Positions 1 to 8,026 of a stretch of DNA of 11,387 bases are shown in pieces. How positions within the stretch are numbered: the stretch's first letter is position 1; each line of letters begins with the position of its first letter. The DNA comes from an uncultured Lachnospiraceae bacterium (GTDB taxonomy: Bacteria > Bacillota > Clostridia > Lachnospirales > Lachnospiraceae). The notes beneath the pieces are model-generated. The model had not been told where the DNA came from. It was given only the letters and a program-made list of their open reading frames with translations, and searched no databases. The DNA lies in the NCBI GenBank assembly GCA_905235345.1, contig CAJOLO010000044.1, positions 1 to 11,387 on the forward strand, in the 5' to 3' direction. A program made the translations under genes and the position numbers.

Positions 1-36
1 ACTATTCGTAATTTTTTTGGAAAGAAGGGAAAAGAT

Positions 37-603
37 ATGAAGGCAACAATTGTATTAGTCGCAGATGTTTCTGCAGAGAATTATGGAAGAAAGATTATGC
101 TAGATGCCCATAAAGCAGGGGGTGTCGGTTTTGAGATGGCAAGACTTCCGCAGCATGTGTCATTGAAACAACCGTTTGTGATACCGGGTCTGGAAGAAAT
201 GGAAGACTTTTTTGATGAATTTGCAAGAGGGATTTCTCCACAGAAAATCAGGATGGAAGAGTTGGAGCTTTGTCCGAACAATGTGTTGGGCGGCGTACCG
301 TCAGGGTGTCTCAGTATTAAAGTGGAACAGTCGGAAGACTTAAAAGCCTTGCAGGGAAAACTGTTTGCTCGACTGGAGGAGCGATTTGGTCCCTGCCCTG
401 CGGAGCACGATGAGGACTACGTGTTTCATATGACGGTGGCGATTGGAGGCTCCCCCTATGAAGATTACCGTAAGGCGTATGACGCACTTTCAAAGCAGGT
501 GTATCATGAAGAATTGCTGTTTGACAAATTAGGATTATTATATTACGACGATGATGACATTAAGCCGGGAACCTATTTTTGTTATAAGATTGCGGAACTG
601 TAG
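37..603 (+). CDS. 2'-5' RNA ligase / 2H phosphoesterase superfamily protein (LigT-like)
   Basis: This 188-residue cytoplasmic protein carries the two signature histidine motifs of the 2H phosphoesterase superfamily: HVSL at residues 40-43 and HMTV at 131-134, about 90 residues apart as expected for the two-lobed LigT fold. In the family, the two H-x-T/S motifs face each other and act on 2',3'-cyclic phosphate or 2'-5' linked nucleotides, typically in RNA repair or tRNA-fragment metabolism. Length matches single-domain LigT-like proteins (about 170-200 residues). The ATG at 37 is preceded by AAGGGA at 25-30, a suitable ribosome binding site. No signal peptide or membrane segment is visible. 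The next gene is convergent and the left neighbour is outside the window, so context does not identify the substrate. Superfamily assignment is firm; the reaction is inference. Confidence 0.85.
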   Translation: MKATIVLVADVSAENYGRKIMLDAHKAGGVGFEMARLPQHVSLKQPFVIPGLEEMEDFFDEFARGISPQKIRMEELELCPNNVLGGVPSGCLSIKVEQSEDLKALQGKLFARLEERFGPCPAEHDEDYVFHMTVAIGGSPYEDYRKAYDALSKQVYHEELLFDKLGLLYYDDDDIKPGTYFCYKIAEL

Positions 604-834
604 ATGGGGTAAAAAAACTGTTGGAAGTTGCCGAAATGGTGGTATCTATAAATGCGTTGGTTGGAGTTCATCACAAATAGGTGACTATGATGGTGATGTA
701 GATGGAGCTTGTGTAGCTGCCGATAGCTTGTGACAGAAGGATAGCAATAAAAAAGTTGCGACTAATGGGCGCAATATACCCAAGTGATAACAACAGATTT
801 ATGAATATATACTTATGAGTGTTGTGTTATTAGA

Positions 835-1512
835 TTAAATCCATTCTTTTTTCTTTAATGGCCTTAGATAATTCTTTTTTAAGTCGCGCATATTGCCGAA
901 GAAGATTTCTTCAGATTTTGAAAACAGATTATTGTTCATTTTTAATTCGACCAGTTTCATAGTGCATAATAAATCAGCAACTTGAAAAAGTTTATAATCC
1001 TTTGGCATAACTTTTCTGAAAACGGGATTAGGAAGAAGAGCATTAAATACAGATGAAAGTATCTTGCTTACTTCAACCTGACCGTTATCATAGTATATTT
1101 TTACATCATCGTATCCAAGAAATTCATTATAATTATCACGGATAAACTGAGATATTAGTTTTGATAGTTTACCACTTGCTTCAACAACATCAGAGATGTG
1201 CTTTTTCTCAATATAAAAGCACTTGTATCTTATATCAATTTGGCGAATGAAAGCTATCATTTTATTAAAGATGCGTCTTCGCTCAAAGATATCCATTGTT
1301 TCATATATCTCTTCTTTACGGATAATCGGACCGGTATGAATACATACATTATCAAGTTTAAGAAATGCTAATTCCCGATTAAGATTATTTATATATTCAC
1401 TGATATCACAATTCTGATCATGGAATACCATAGTAATAATATAGTATGGTGATCTGAAATCATATTCTCCAAAATCACCGGATTCATCTATAAAAATACT
1501 TAGTTCTTTCAA
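835..1512 (-). CDS. DUF3800 domain-containing protein
   Basis: The 225-residue product opens with the acidic IDESGD motif (residues 8-13) diagnostic of DUF3800. It also has a central YYDNGQ segment with an Asp at 142, and a C-terminal FQVADLLC stretch (Asp180) matching the family's conserved QxAD motif. These acidic residues fit an RNase H-like metal-dependent active site; the family's biochemical role is poorly defined, and many members sit in mobile or defence neighbourhoods. The start is TTG at 1512-1510: AAAGGAGA (complement of 1521-1528) lies eight bases upstream, and no ATG is closer. The gene is transcribed alone, convergently with the LigT-like gene, from a recognisable promoter (1603-1631) through a structured leader (1541-1589). 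I see no clear terminator in the 230-base gap downstream. Family call is secure; nuclease function is inferred. Confidence 0.88.
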   Translation of the reverse strand: MKELSIFIDESGDFGEYDFRSPYYIITMVFHDQNCDISEYINNLNRELAFLKLDNVCIHTGPIIRKEEIYETMDIFERRRIFNKMIAFIRQIDIRYKCFYIEKKHISDVVEASGKLSKLISQFIRDNYNEFLGYDDVKIYYDNGQVEVSKILSSVFNALLPNPVFRKVMPKDYKLFQVADLLCTMKLVELKMNNNLFSKSEEIFFGNMRDLKKNYLRPLKKKEWI

Positions 1513-1540
1513 TAATGAAATCTCCTTTGTATATGAAAAT

Positions 1541-1596
1541 GGCGGGGAACTTCCCCGCCGAAGATGGACCTGGGTCTTTCGACCAGCCCGCTTACT
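1541..1596 (-). ncRNA. Structured 5' leader of the DUF3800 gene: two hairpins
   Basis: Read on the minus strand, two hairpins lie between the predicted transcription start (about 1596) and the ribosome binding site (1521-1528). The first (1589-1566) is a bulged helix closed by GGTC/GACC around a GAAA tetraloop. It includes one G-U pair that forms only on this strand, and GAAA is a stable loop only when read this way. The second is the perfect inverted repeat GGCGGGGAACTTCCCCGCC (1541-1559 on plus). Established knowledge: comparative studies have reported several distinct RNA motifs (named DUF3800-I onward) just upstream of DUF3800 genes. I cannot match this leader to a numbered motif from memory, so membership is inference. 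There is no T-run after either hairpin, so they are not simple terminators. Confidence 0.6.
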
Positions 1597-1602
1597 ATTC
1601 TT

Positions 1603-1631
1603 ACAATAGCATAAAAACAGATGGTTTTCAA
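1603..1631 (-). promoter_or_regulatory. Sigma-A-type promoter of the DUF3800 gene
   Basis: On the minus strand, TTGAAA (complement of 1626-1631) and TATTGT (complement of 1603-1608) are separated by exactly 17 bases. The -10 is preceded by TGC, giving an extended -10 element. Predicted initiation near 1596 places the two-hairpin leader at the very 5' end of the mRNA. The promoter overlaps the 3' half of the hairpin at 1613-1668. Confidence 0.6.
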
Positions 1632-1668
1632 TACATTAACCGAAAAACTTCAAAAAGTATAACCATCT
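1613..1668 (-). terminator. Terminator-like hairpin upstream of the DUF3800 promoter
   Basis: AGATGGTT and AACCATCT (1619-1626 and 1661-1668) form an 8-bp helix, and inner ATAC/GTAT pairs extend it past an asymmetric bulge. On the minus strand the helix is followed by GTTTTTATG, a U-run as in an intrinsic terminator. It could end a minus-strand transcript arising between about 1690 and 1860, or insulate the DUF3800 promoter from upstream readthrough. The loop is large (about 26 bases), which weakens the call. Confidence 0.4.
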
Positions 1669-1690
1669 CGTTTCTGCTTGTAAGTATATT

Positions 1691-1729
1691 AGCAGTTCCT
1701 ACTTTCAGAAGCAATAGGAAAGTGCTGCT
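1691..1729. repeat. Bulged hairpin, 11 base pairs
   Basis: AGCAG (1691-1695) pairs with CTGCT (1725-1729), and ACTTTC (1701-1706) pairs with GAAAGT (1718-1723), around an 11-base loop. A competing pairing CCTA/TAGG is also possible inside it. Together with the neighbouring hairpin at 1613-1668 this makes a roughly 120-base structured block with no coding potential that I trust. Strand and function are not determined. Confidence 0.4.
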
Positions 1730-1862
1730 ATTCTTATAATACTCACCATTTTGTAAAATGATACATATAAAAGTTCGATTTATATAGATGAAGTAATTGT
1801 GGTAGAAGTGGTGATTTATTTTTTTTGCTGAAAAATACCATATTATATATAAGATATGATGA

Positions 1863-1906
1863 ACAGGAGCCAAGGAAGTAAAACCGCTTTCTTGGCTCCT
1901 GTTTTT
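1863..1906 (+). terminator. Strong rho-independent terminator with no upstream gene
   Basis: A 16-bp stem joins 1863-1878 (starting ACAGGAGCCAAGG) to 1887-1902, with loop TAAAACCG, followed by TTTTT. The thirteenth pair is G-U on the plus strand and would be an A-C mismatch on the minus strand, so the element is oriented plus. No plus-strand gene lies between 1515 and 1863. A weak plus promoter (TTGCTG at 1825-1830, 17 bases, TATAAG at 1848-1853) would make only a transcript of about 50 bases. Confidence 0.8.
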
Positions 1907-2036
1907 GTCTAATAAGACTGTAAGTTGTTTTGCCCATCCAGCTGTTTTGGTTAATTGCGAGATATTTGAAGCCTGTCTTGAGACATTCAGGATTGAGCCA
2001 TAGAAACTATTATGGAAAGTGAACTGTAATAAAGAG

Positions 2037-2070
2037 TAGATAAATAAGGTGTACTAATATATAATATAAT
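2037..2070 (+). promoter_or_regulatory. Candidate promoter of the aldo/keto reductase gene
   Basis: Two overlapping perfect TATAAT hexamers (2060-2065 and 2065-2070) lie about 50 bases before the reductase start. For the first, TAGATA at 2037-2042 gives a 4/6 match to the -35 consensus with 17-base spacing. The region is very AT-rich, so a chance -10 match is possible. Confidence 0.4.
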
Positions 2071-2115
2071 TCATAACGGAAATTAAGGAATAACATAAAG
2101 GAGTGGCAGGACGGC

Positions 2116-3138
2116 ATGAGAACAATTACATTAGGACAAACAGGAATAACAACACCGCAGAATGCTTTTGGTGCACTTCCGATTCAGAGAGTGGATATGG
2201 AGACAGCGGTGAGGATACTTCACAAGGCATATGATGGTGGTATAACATTTTTCGATACGGCAAGAGCATATTCGGACAGTGAGGAAAAGCTTGGTGAGGC
2301 ATTTCATGATATGCGGGATAAGATATACATAGCATCTAAGACTATGGCAAAGACACCGGAAGATTTTGAGAAAGATCTGGATACAACACTTCATAATCTG
2401 CGTACAGACTATCTTGATATATATCAGTTACATTGTGTCAATCAGTGTTACCGTCCCGGAGACGGAACAGGTATGTATGAAGCTATGCTGAAGGCGAAGG
2501 CACAGGGAAAGATTCGACACATAGGAATTACGGCACACAAGATTGGAATCGCTGAGGAGATTGTGGAGAGTAATCTGTATGAGACGCTGCAATTCCCGTT
2601 TTCATATCTTGCTACCGACAGGGATATTGCACTGGTTAGAGCGTGCACTGAGGCAGGTATGGGTTTCATTGCGATGAAGGGACTTTCGGGAGGATTGCTT
2701 AATAATTCAAATGCTTGTATGGCGTTTATGAGTCAGTATGATGTACTCCCAATCTGGGGAATCCAGAGTGAGAAGGAACTTGATGAGTGGCTGGCATTTT
2801 TCGATAATGATGTGGTGATGACACAGGAACTTCAGGCAGTTATAGATAAGGACAGGACAGAGCTGCTTGGGGAATTCTGTCGTGGCTGCGGCTACTGTAT
2901 GCCATGTGCGGTTGGTATTCAGATTAACCAGTGTGCGAGGATGGCTCAAATGATTCGCAGAAGTCCGTCTGTAAACTGGTTGTCAGAGCGGTGGCAGGAA
3001 GAGATGATGAAGATAGAGAAATGTATTAACTGCGGAGCATGTATGAAACATTGTCCTTATGAGCTGAAGACACCTGAATTGCTCAGAAAGAACCTGGAAG
3101 ATTATAAGAACATCTTAGCCGGACGGGTAACTGTGTGA
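2116..3138 (+). CDS. Aldo/keto reductase with C-terminal 4Fe-4S domain
   Basis: The 340-residue cytoplasmic protein has an N-terminal aldo/keto reductase barrel and a C-terminal ferredoxin-like extension. The catalytic tetrad is visible as Asp47 (FFDTARAYSDSE), Tyr52, Lys75 (YIASKTMA) and His106 (YLDIYQLHCV). Cysteines 255, 258, 261 and 264 form CxxCxxCxxC, and 303, 306, 309 and 313 form CxxCxxCxxxCP, enough to bind one or two [4Fe-4S] clusters. The family reduces carbonyls with NAD(P)H; this Fe-S-tailed branch is common in anaerobes and its substrates are mostly unknown. Ribosome binding could use AAAGGAG at 2097-2103 (12-base gap) or AGGA at 2108-2111, both upstream of the ATG at 2116. It appears to be a single-gene unit: the next gene has its own promoter, and I see no convincing terminator after it. 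Confidence 0.92.
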   Translation: MRTITLGQTGITTPQNAFGALPIQRVDMETAVRILHKAYDGGITFFDTARAYSDSEEKLGEAFHDMRDKIYIASKTMAKTPEDFEKDLDTTLHNLRTDYLDIYQLHCVNQCYRPGDGTGMYEAMLKAKAQGKIRHIGITAHKIGIAEEIVESNLYETLQFPFSYLATDRDIALVRACTEAGMGFIAMKGLSGGLLNNSNACMAFMSQYDVLPIWGIQSEKELDEWLAFFDNDVVMTQELQAVIDKDRTELLGEFCRGCGYCMPCAVGIQINQCARMAQMIRRSPSVNWLSERWQEEMMKIEKCINCGACMKHCPYELKTPELLRKNLEDYKNILAGRVTV

Positions 3139-3223
3139 TAGTATTTTGTTTATCTGTGGGTAAAAAAATGCGTAGAATAAGATGCCGTTAAGGTAACGAT
3201 AAGATTTATTAAGGTCTGCTTAA

Positions 3224-3252
3224 TTGACTTGAAGCTTTGAACCGTATAAAAT
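3224..3252 (+). promoter_or_regulatory. Promoter of the peptidase-ABC transporter unit
   Basis: TTGACT (3224-3229) is followed after 17 bases by TAAAAT (3247-3252), with TATAAA overlapping at 3245-3250. Initiation near 3259 would give a leader of about 145 bases before the peptidase ATG at 3404, which contains the hairpin at 3293-3313. Confidence 0.6.
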
Positions 3253-3292
3253 ACCGATAAACAATATTCTTATGCTCTCGTAAACGCCGCCA

Positions 3293-3313
3293 CCTTCTCC
3301 TAAAAGGGGAAGG
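3293..3313. repeat. Hairpin in the 5' leader of the M13 peptidase gene
   Basis: CCTTCTCCT (3293-3301) and AGGGGAAGG (3305-3313) form a 9-bp stem with one T-G pair and an AAA loop. The G-U pair forms on the plus strand. No U-run follows, so it is not a terminator. The CCTTCTCC/GGGGAAGG style resembles palindromes scattered between genes in gut Firmicutes; that is recollection, not a search. Confidence 0.55.
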
Positions 3314-3403
3314 CACTGAGTAAATAATATTGATTTAGAACCAAGCGGATTTGCGAATGGTACTGAATAGTTACTAACAAATAATTATAAAAGGAGATTT
3401 GAC

Positions 3404-5386
3404 ATGAAAAAGGGAACAAAGGGTATTGCGGTTTTCATGACCCTTGCTTCAATTCTGGCTTCAACGTTTTCGCAGGGATACGTGCAGGCGAAGAAGCCGG
3501 ATCAAACAGCAAAAGAGGAGACAAAGGATTCGGCATCAGCGAAGATCAGACCGCAGGATGATTATTTTGGATACATAAATGCGGAGGTGCTTAGGAAGGC
3601 GGACATAGATCCGAAATATGGGTTTGGCTCTTTTGCAGAGTGTGACAAGGTAACAAAGGAAAAACTGTATGGAATCATTGATGAGGTGAATCGCCAAGGT
3701 AAGGCTGATTCAGAGGAAGCCGGTATGGTTGCTGATTATTATAAGCAGATCATTTCATACAAAGGAGCTGACAGCACTGCAGACACAGATTTTGAAAAGG
3801 TAAGACAGGAGATCGACAATATAAGCAGTAGACAGGAATATATGGAGCTGCTCGGAAAATATAACACACTTTACGGGGTCAACCCGATCTTTCCCTTTTC
3901 TGTTACTGATGGATTTGCAAGAGGAGATGAATACGCGTTTTCCTTCAATGCAGTGGAAACGATCCTTGGGAGTGAAAATAAAGAAATCGCGGAATCAGAA
4001 GATGAAAGAAGAAAAATCAGAGGGCATGTAAAGGATGTTCTTAGAAACCTTGGAATTGAGAAAAAAGAGGCGGAAAAAAAAGCGGATCAATTTGCGGTTT
4101 TGGCGGTGGATATCGCTTATGTAAGCAAAGATTACAGAAATGAGCTTGGCAATATGAAAATCATAAACGGGAAAGAGCTTCATGATCTGAACTTTGATAC
4201 GGAAAGCTTTACAAAAGGAATGGGAATAGAAAATCCATATGATAAATGGGTGGTTGACTATGAGGAACAGATGGAATTTCTTGCGGATAAGCTTGATCAG
4301 GAAGAGAATCTGGAAGCCTTTAAAACATGGATGCTTGTTGAATACATTGATAGTATGAACGAATATTTATCGGATAAGTATAAGGCATTAAAGGATTTGT
4401 ATGGAGAAAAAACAGAAGATCCGGATATACAGGCAAAAGATAAAATCATAGCAAATCTTTCGGATTGCATTGGAAAAATATATGTTGAAAAGTGTTATCC
4501 TGCATCAAAGGATGAAAAAGTCAAAGAGATGTGTGAGGATATCAGGCAGTCATATCGGGAAATGATTGGAAAGGCAGACTGGCTGACAGAGGATGGCAGA
4601 ACGAAGCTGCTTTCAAAGCTGGAAGCGATCGAGTTTAAAACCGGCGGGAGCTTTGATGAATTACTGATAAGCACAGATGGTCGGATGGGAAAGGATGCTT
4701 ATGACACATACAAAAATTTATTGAAGTATGCTTATGACAATACAAAAGAAAAACTAAAAAGCCCCAGACCGAAAAGTGGTGCTGTTATGCCGCCTCAGGT
4801 GGTAAATGCCTGTTTCTGGGTTGATAATGTAGTGGTTGTGACAGCGGCGATTACGGAAGAACCATTTTTTAATGAGAAGGACAGTGAGTTTAGTAATCTG
4901 GGGAAATTGGGTATGGTTATCGCACATGAGGTTGGACATGCATTTGATTCCAATTGCATTAACTGGGATGATAAGGGTGTTTACAATCCGGAATGGCTGG
5001 AAGAAGAGGATAGACAAACGCTTAAGACCAGAGCGGATATGTGCATAGAGTACTATAACAATTATACGATCATGGATGTATACCATGTGGATGGTAAGCT
5101 TACGTTAGGGGAAAATTATGCAGATCTTGGTGCGATTGAGTGCATATCCAATATTGCTAAGACAAAAGAAGAGTTGATAGAGATGTATGAAGGCTTCGGC
5201 CTGATCTGGCGTGGAATCAGCAGTGATGCGGAGGGAATCCGGCTGCTTCATCATGACGTGCATAGTCCGGGAAGCGTAAGAGTGAACGCCCCACTCAGTT
5301 CCTGTGAAAAATTCTACGAAGTATATGGTATAAAAGAAGGAGACGGCATGTATGTCGCTCCGGAGAACAGAATAAAAAGGTGGTAA
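3404..5386 (+). CDS. M13 family zinc metallopeptidase, secreted (neprilysin/PepO-like)
   Basis: The 660-residue protein starts with a Sec signal peptide: a lysine-rich n-region, a hydrophobic core, and a probable cleavage after the VQA at residues 27-29. There is no lipobox cysteine. The M13 zinc site is complete: HEVGH at 508-512 (His508, Glu509, His512) and ENYAD with Glu570 as third ligand and Asp574. The substrate-binding VNACFWVDN segment (467-475) corresponds to the family's NAYY motif, and the C-terminal GDGMY...R...W tail is typical. Length fits bacterial PepO (about 630-660). It should cleave short peptides outside the membrane. Start choice: AAGGAG at 3391-3396, seven bases before the ATG. 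The permease gene begins one base after its stop, so the two are translationally linked. The peptide substrate is unknown. Confidence 0.95.
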   Translation: MKKGTKGIAVFMTLASILASTFSQGYVQAKKPDQTAKEETKDSASAKIRPQDDYFGYINAEVLRKADIDPKYGFGSFAECDKVTKEKLYGIIDEVNRQGKADSEEAGMVADYYKQIISYKGADSTADTDFEKVRQEIDNISSRQEYMELLGKYNTLYGVNPIFPFSVTDGFARGDEYAFSFNAVETILGSENKEIAESEDERRKIRGHVKDVLRNLGIEKKEAEKKADQFAVLAVDIAYVSKDYRNELGNMKIINGKELHDLNFDTESFTKGMGIENPYDKWVVDYEEQMEFLADKLDQEENLEAFKTWMLVEYIDSMNEYLSDKYKALKDLYGEKTEDPDIQAKDKIIANLSDCIGKIYVEKCYPASKDEKVKEMCEDIRQSYREMIGKADWLTEDGRTKLLSKLEAIEFKTGGSFDELLISTDGRMGKDAYDTYKNLLKYAYDNTKEKLKSPRPKSGAVMPPQVVNACFWVDNVVVVTAAITEEPFFNEKDSEFSNLGKLGMVIAHEVGHAFDSNCINWDDKGVYNPEWLEEEDRQTLKTRADMCIEYYNNYTIMDVYHVDGKLTLGENYADLGAIECISNIAKTKEELIEMYEGFGLIWRGISSDAEGIRLLHHDVHSPGSVRVNAPLSSCEKFYEVYGIKEGDGMYVAPENRIKRW

Positions 5387-5387
5387 T

Positions 5388-7910
5388 ATGGTAGTAATAT
5401 TAAAACATACATTTAGAAATATTTTTGCAAAGCCTCTCATGACAATCTTTCTTGTGATCAGTATAACAATATGTGCCTTTGCGGGAATGCTTGCATTTGA
5501 TATGTCCAACAGTCTTGAGAATATACTGGGCAGTGCTTTTGGAACGATGTTCGGAACAGCCAATGTAGTAGTTGAAACAAGTACGGAAATCAGCGAAAAG
5601 GATTTGGAAGGACTGCCCGATTACAAAGCAACCTTTCTTTCTGTAAAGAGTTCGAAGGTAATGGTTCGAAATGATCAGATGTATGCATACTATAATGAAA
5701 AAAATCTTACAACAACCGGAGTGGATACAAAGATTGCTGCGGAAATGAGGCTTATTCCGAAAAATGTTCAGCTTGACGAAAATGAATGCATTATCACAAA
5801 GGTAATGGCGAAGGAACTGAAGTTAAAAGAGGGGGATACTTTTACAATTTACGGCGATAATTATGTTGCAGTGGATTATAAAATAAAAAAGATCTCATCT
5901 TTAAGTGGTCTGCTGATCGAAGATTATTCGGCGATTGTTTCCCAGGAGGGAATGGCAAAGCTCTGCTATGATAAAACGCCCAAATATCAGCTCGTCTATA
6001 TTAAAGTGGCGGATGAAGCAAAGCTTGGTGAATTCTGCGATACGCTTGAAGAACGATACCCTAATATATTTGTTGAGAATCTGATAAATGGGAAGACGAT
6101 AAGAGACCAGATCAATCAGATCAGTGGCGTTTTTATGGTATTGTTTCTGATCACTCTGTTGCTTGTGATATTTGTTACCGTATCGTTATCAGAGAGAATC
6201 ATGGTAGACAGAATGTCTACGGTCGGAACCCTTAGAAGCTTAGGCGTATCTCCCAATCTGACCGCAAGGGTAATACTGGTTGAAAATATGTTTTACGGAT
6301 TGTTCGGTGGCGTGATTGGAACGTCTCTTTACGCGATCTCAAGGGATATCATATTTAACAGTGTCTTTACTCTGAATTCCGGAGGGGATATCGATCTTGC
6401 GATGGATCTGGGAAAAGTATCCATTCCGGTTATGATCTCTGTGATTGCAGGAGCTGTTTTGGTGGAAATGCTGTGTCCGCTTAGAGAACTTCTGAAAGCT
6501 ACTAACACTGCGATCAGAGATCTTATATTCGATAATAAAGACACAGAGTATAAGTATAAAAAGAAAAATAAGATCATATCGCTTGTTTGTGCCGGGCTGG
6601 CTGTTATAATGATAATTCTTGGAGTTGCCGTATTTGACGAGAGTCCCGCTCCCTATATTGTAGCGTTTGTTTTGATTGTTCTTTCTGTATTTAGTGGATA
6701 TTCCTTTATACTAAAAGGGGTACTGAATATTTTTGAAAGGATGAAGCACAAGAAGGATCACCCTATAATGGAACTTGCTATGATGAATCTAAGAACAAAG
6801 AAAACTTCGATAGGGAGTTCAAAGCTGGTATTCATTGCAACAAGTCTTTCACTGGTTTTATTCATTGGTGTTACATCACTCCAGTATTATTTGAATATAC
6901 CGCCGGCAGATGCAGATGTTTTCCTGCAGGGATTTTCGGAAAAGGCGGAATCTTATGATTATATTTCCTCTCTGGAAGGTGTTAAGAATATTGAGTTTGA
7001 GTATTCAACACAAGACAGGGTTCTTGTGGGGAAAGAGAAGATTGAAGATTATCTGGAACACAAGTATGATAAGAAATTTGAGGATGATCTGACGATTGTT
7101 CCGATTTTAGGTGCCGATGGTGCGCCGGAATTAAATACCGGATATCAGGGTATTCCTGACGAAATAAAAAGTGATGAGGTATATCTTGCGAAAAAGATTG
7201 CGAAAGAACTGAATCTATCGGTAGGAGATACTGCAGATATTCTGTACAATCCGGAGGGCGTAGTTCCGTTTCGGGGAACGTTCAAGGTTGCAGGCATCAT
7301 CGATTCAAGTAAAGGGGATGGAACGAATAAAACAATCGTCCTGCCGCTTGATGTTTATAAACAGATCTATTTTGACAGACCTTCGTGTGCATATATTCAG
7401 TCTGACCATCCCGGGCAAACGGTTGAGTTAATTAAGAGCTATTCCTCAAGTACAGTGAATAAGATCGAGAAAATGGATGACTATATGAAGGAAAATAAGG
7501 AAAATAGCGCGGGAATGTTGACCATGCTTTATTTGATCATCATAATGGGCGTGTCACTTTCGCTTGTAGGAGTGTTCTGTAATCAGATTGTTGGATTTGA
7601 AAGCCGCAAAAGAGAGTGTGCAGTCCTCATTTCAACATCGATGGATAAGGGCAGACTGGTAAAACTGTTTTGGGATGAAACTGCCTTATCCGGTTTCATA
7701 TCGATTCTTCTTGGGGCGATCGTAGGACTCATGGAGACGATACTGATCTTCCAGGCGATGAAAGACTCGATCGCAATTGAGCCAATATTCAATGCCGGTA
7801 AAATCCTTACGTTTTTGTTACTGATATTTTTCACATTCAGTATTACGATAGGTAAGACAATACGAAATATAAACCGAATGAATGTTGCAGAGCAGCTTAA
7901 GTATGAATAA
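5388..7910 (+). CDS. ABC transporter permease, duplicated FtsX/MacB type
   Basis: The 840-residue membrane protein has about ten predicted transmembrane segments (near 17-37, 247-267, 297-320, 346-364, 396-415, 421-445, 480-500, 711-732, 768-790 and 805-823) and two large extracytoplasmic domains (about 38-245 and 501-708). Each half repeats the FtsX pattern: a helix, an external domain, then three helices with a cytoplasmic RxxxVGTLRSLG-like loop (276-286 here; ESRKRECAVLIS at 738-749 in the second half). Such MacB/LolCE-class permeases couple ATP hydrolysis to movement of lipoproteins, peptides or antibiotics at the outer membrane face rather than classical uptake. The start ATG at 5388 follows the peptidase stop by one base, with AAGGTGG at 5377-5383 inside the peptidase reading frame. 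The partner ATPase is the next gene. Substrate is not predictable from this sequence. Confidence 0.92.
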   Translation: MVVILKHTFRNIFAKPLMTIFLVISITICAFAGMLAFDMSNSLENILGSAFGTMFGTANVVVETSTEISEKDLEGLPDYKATFLSVKSSKVMVRNDQMYAYYNEKNLTTTGVDTKIAAEMRLIPKNVQLDENECIITKVMAKELKLKEGDTFTIYGDNYVAVDYKIKKISSLSGLLIEDYSAIVSQEGMAKLCYDKTPKYQLVYIKVADEAKLGEFCDTLEERYPNIFVENLINGKTIRDQINQISGVFMVLFLITLLLVIFVTVSLSERIMVDRMSTVGTLRSLGVSPNLTARVILVENMFYGLFGGVIGTSLYAISRDIIFNSVFTLNSGGDIDLAMDLGKVSIPVMISVIAGAVLVEMLCPLRELLKATNTAIRDLIFDNKDTEYKYKKKNKIISLVCAGLAVIMIILGVAVFDESPAPYIVAFVLIVLSVFSGYSFILKGVLNIFERMKHKKDHPIMELAMMNLRTKKTSIGSSKLVFIATSLSLVLFIGVTSLQYYLNIPPADADVFLQGFSEKAESYDYISSLEGVKNIEFEYSTQDRVLVGKEKIEDYLEHKYDKKFEDDLTIVPILGADGAPELNTGYQGIPDEIKSDEVYLAKKIAKELNLSVGDTADILYNPEGVVPFRGTFKVAGIIDSSKGDGTNKTIVLPLDVYKQIYFDRPSCAYIQSDHPGQTVELIKSYSSSTVNKIEKMDDYMKENKENSAGMLTMLYLIIIMGVSLSLVGVFCNQIVGFESRKRECAVLISTSMDKGRLVKLFWDETALSGFISILLGAIVGLMETILIFQAMKDSIAIEPIFNAGKILTFLLLIFFTFSITIGKTIRNINRMNVAEQLKYE

Positions 7911-7985
7911 ACGGTAACTGTTCAGATCCAATAAATGTTAAATCACAAGGAAGATGTCGGATAGCTTAAACGTATTCCGCAACAT

Positions 7986-8001
7986 GAACGCCGGGGCGTT
8001 C
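7986..8001 (+). other. Intercistronic hairpin between permease and ATPase genes
   Basis: GAACGCC and GGCGTTC (7986-7992, 7995-8001) are perfect inverted arms, realistically a 6-bp stem with a CGGG tetraloop. It ends about ten bases before the ATPase ribosome binding site (AAGGAG near 8011-8016) and is followed by CTTTG rather than a full U-run. It could modulate the ATPase:permease ratio by partial termination, RNA processing or translation. A weaker bulged hairpin (CGGATA/TATTCCG) lies just upstream at about 7957-7979. Confidence 0.45.
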
Positions 8002-8026
8002 TTTGAACAAAAAGGAGACAGAGATT

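Noticed and set aside
1515..1739. 74-codon plus-strand frame opposite the DUF3800 leader
   Set aside because: It runs through three hairpins, has low-complexity content, no family similarity I recognise, and overlaps the DUF3800 promoter.
4754..5563. Antisense frames of 110 and 152 codons within the peptidase and permease genes
   Set aside because: They lie opposite well-conserved M13 and FtsX coding sequence, lack ribosome binding sites and show no family features.
8003..8026. Upstream TTG start for the ATPase
   Set aside because: It would place the AAAAAGGAG ribosome binding site inside the coding sequence; the ATG at 8027 is correctly spaced from that site.
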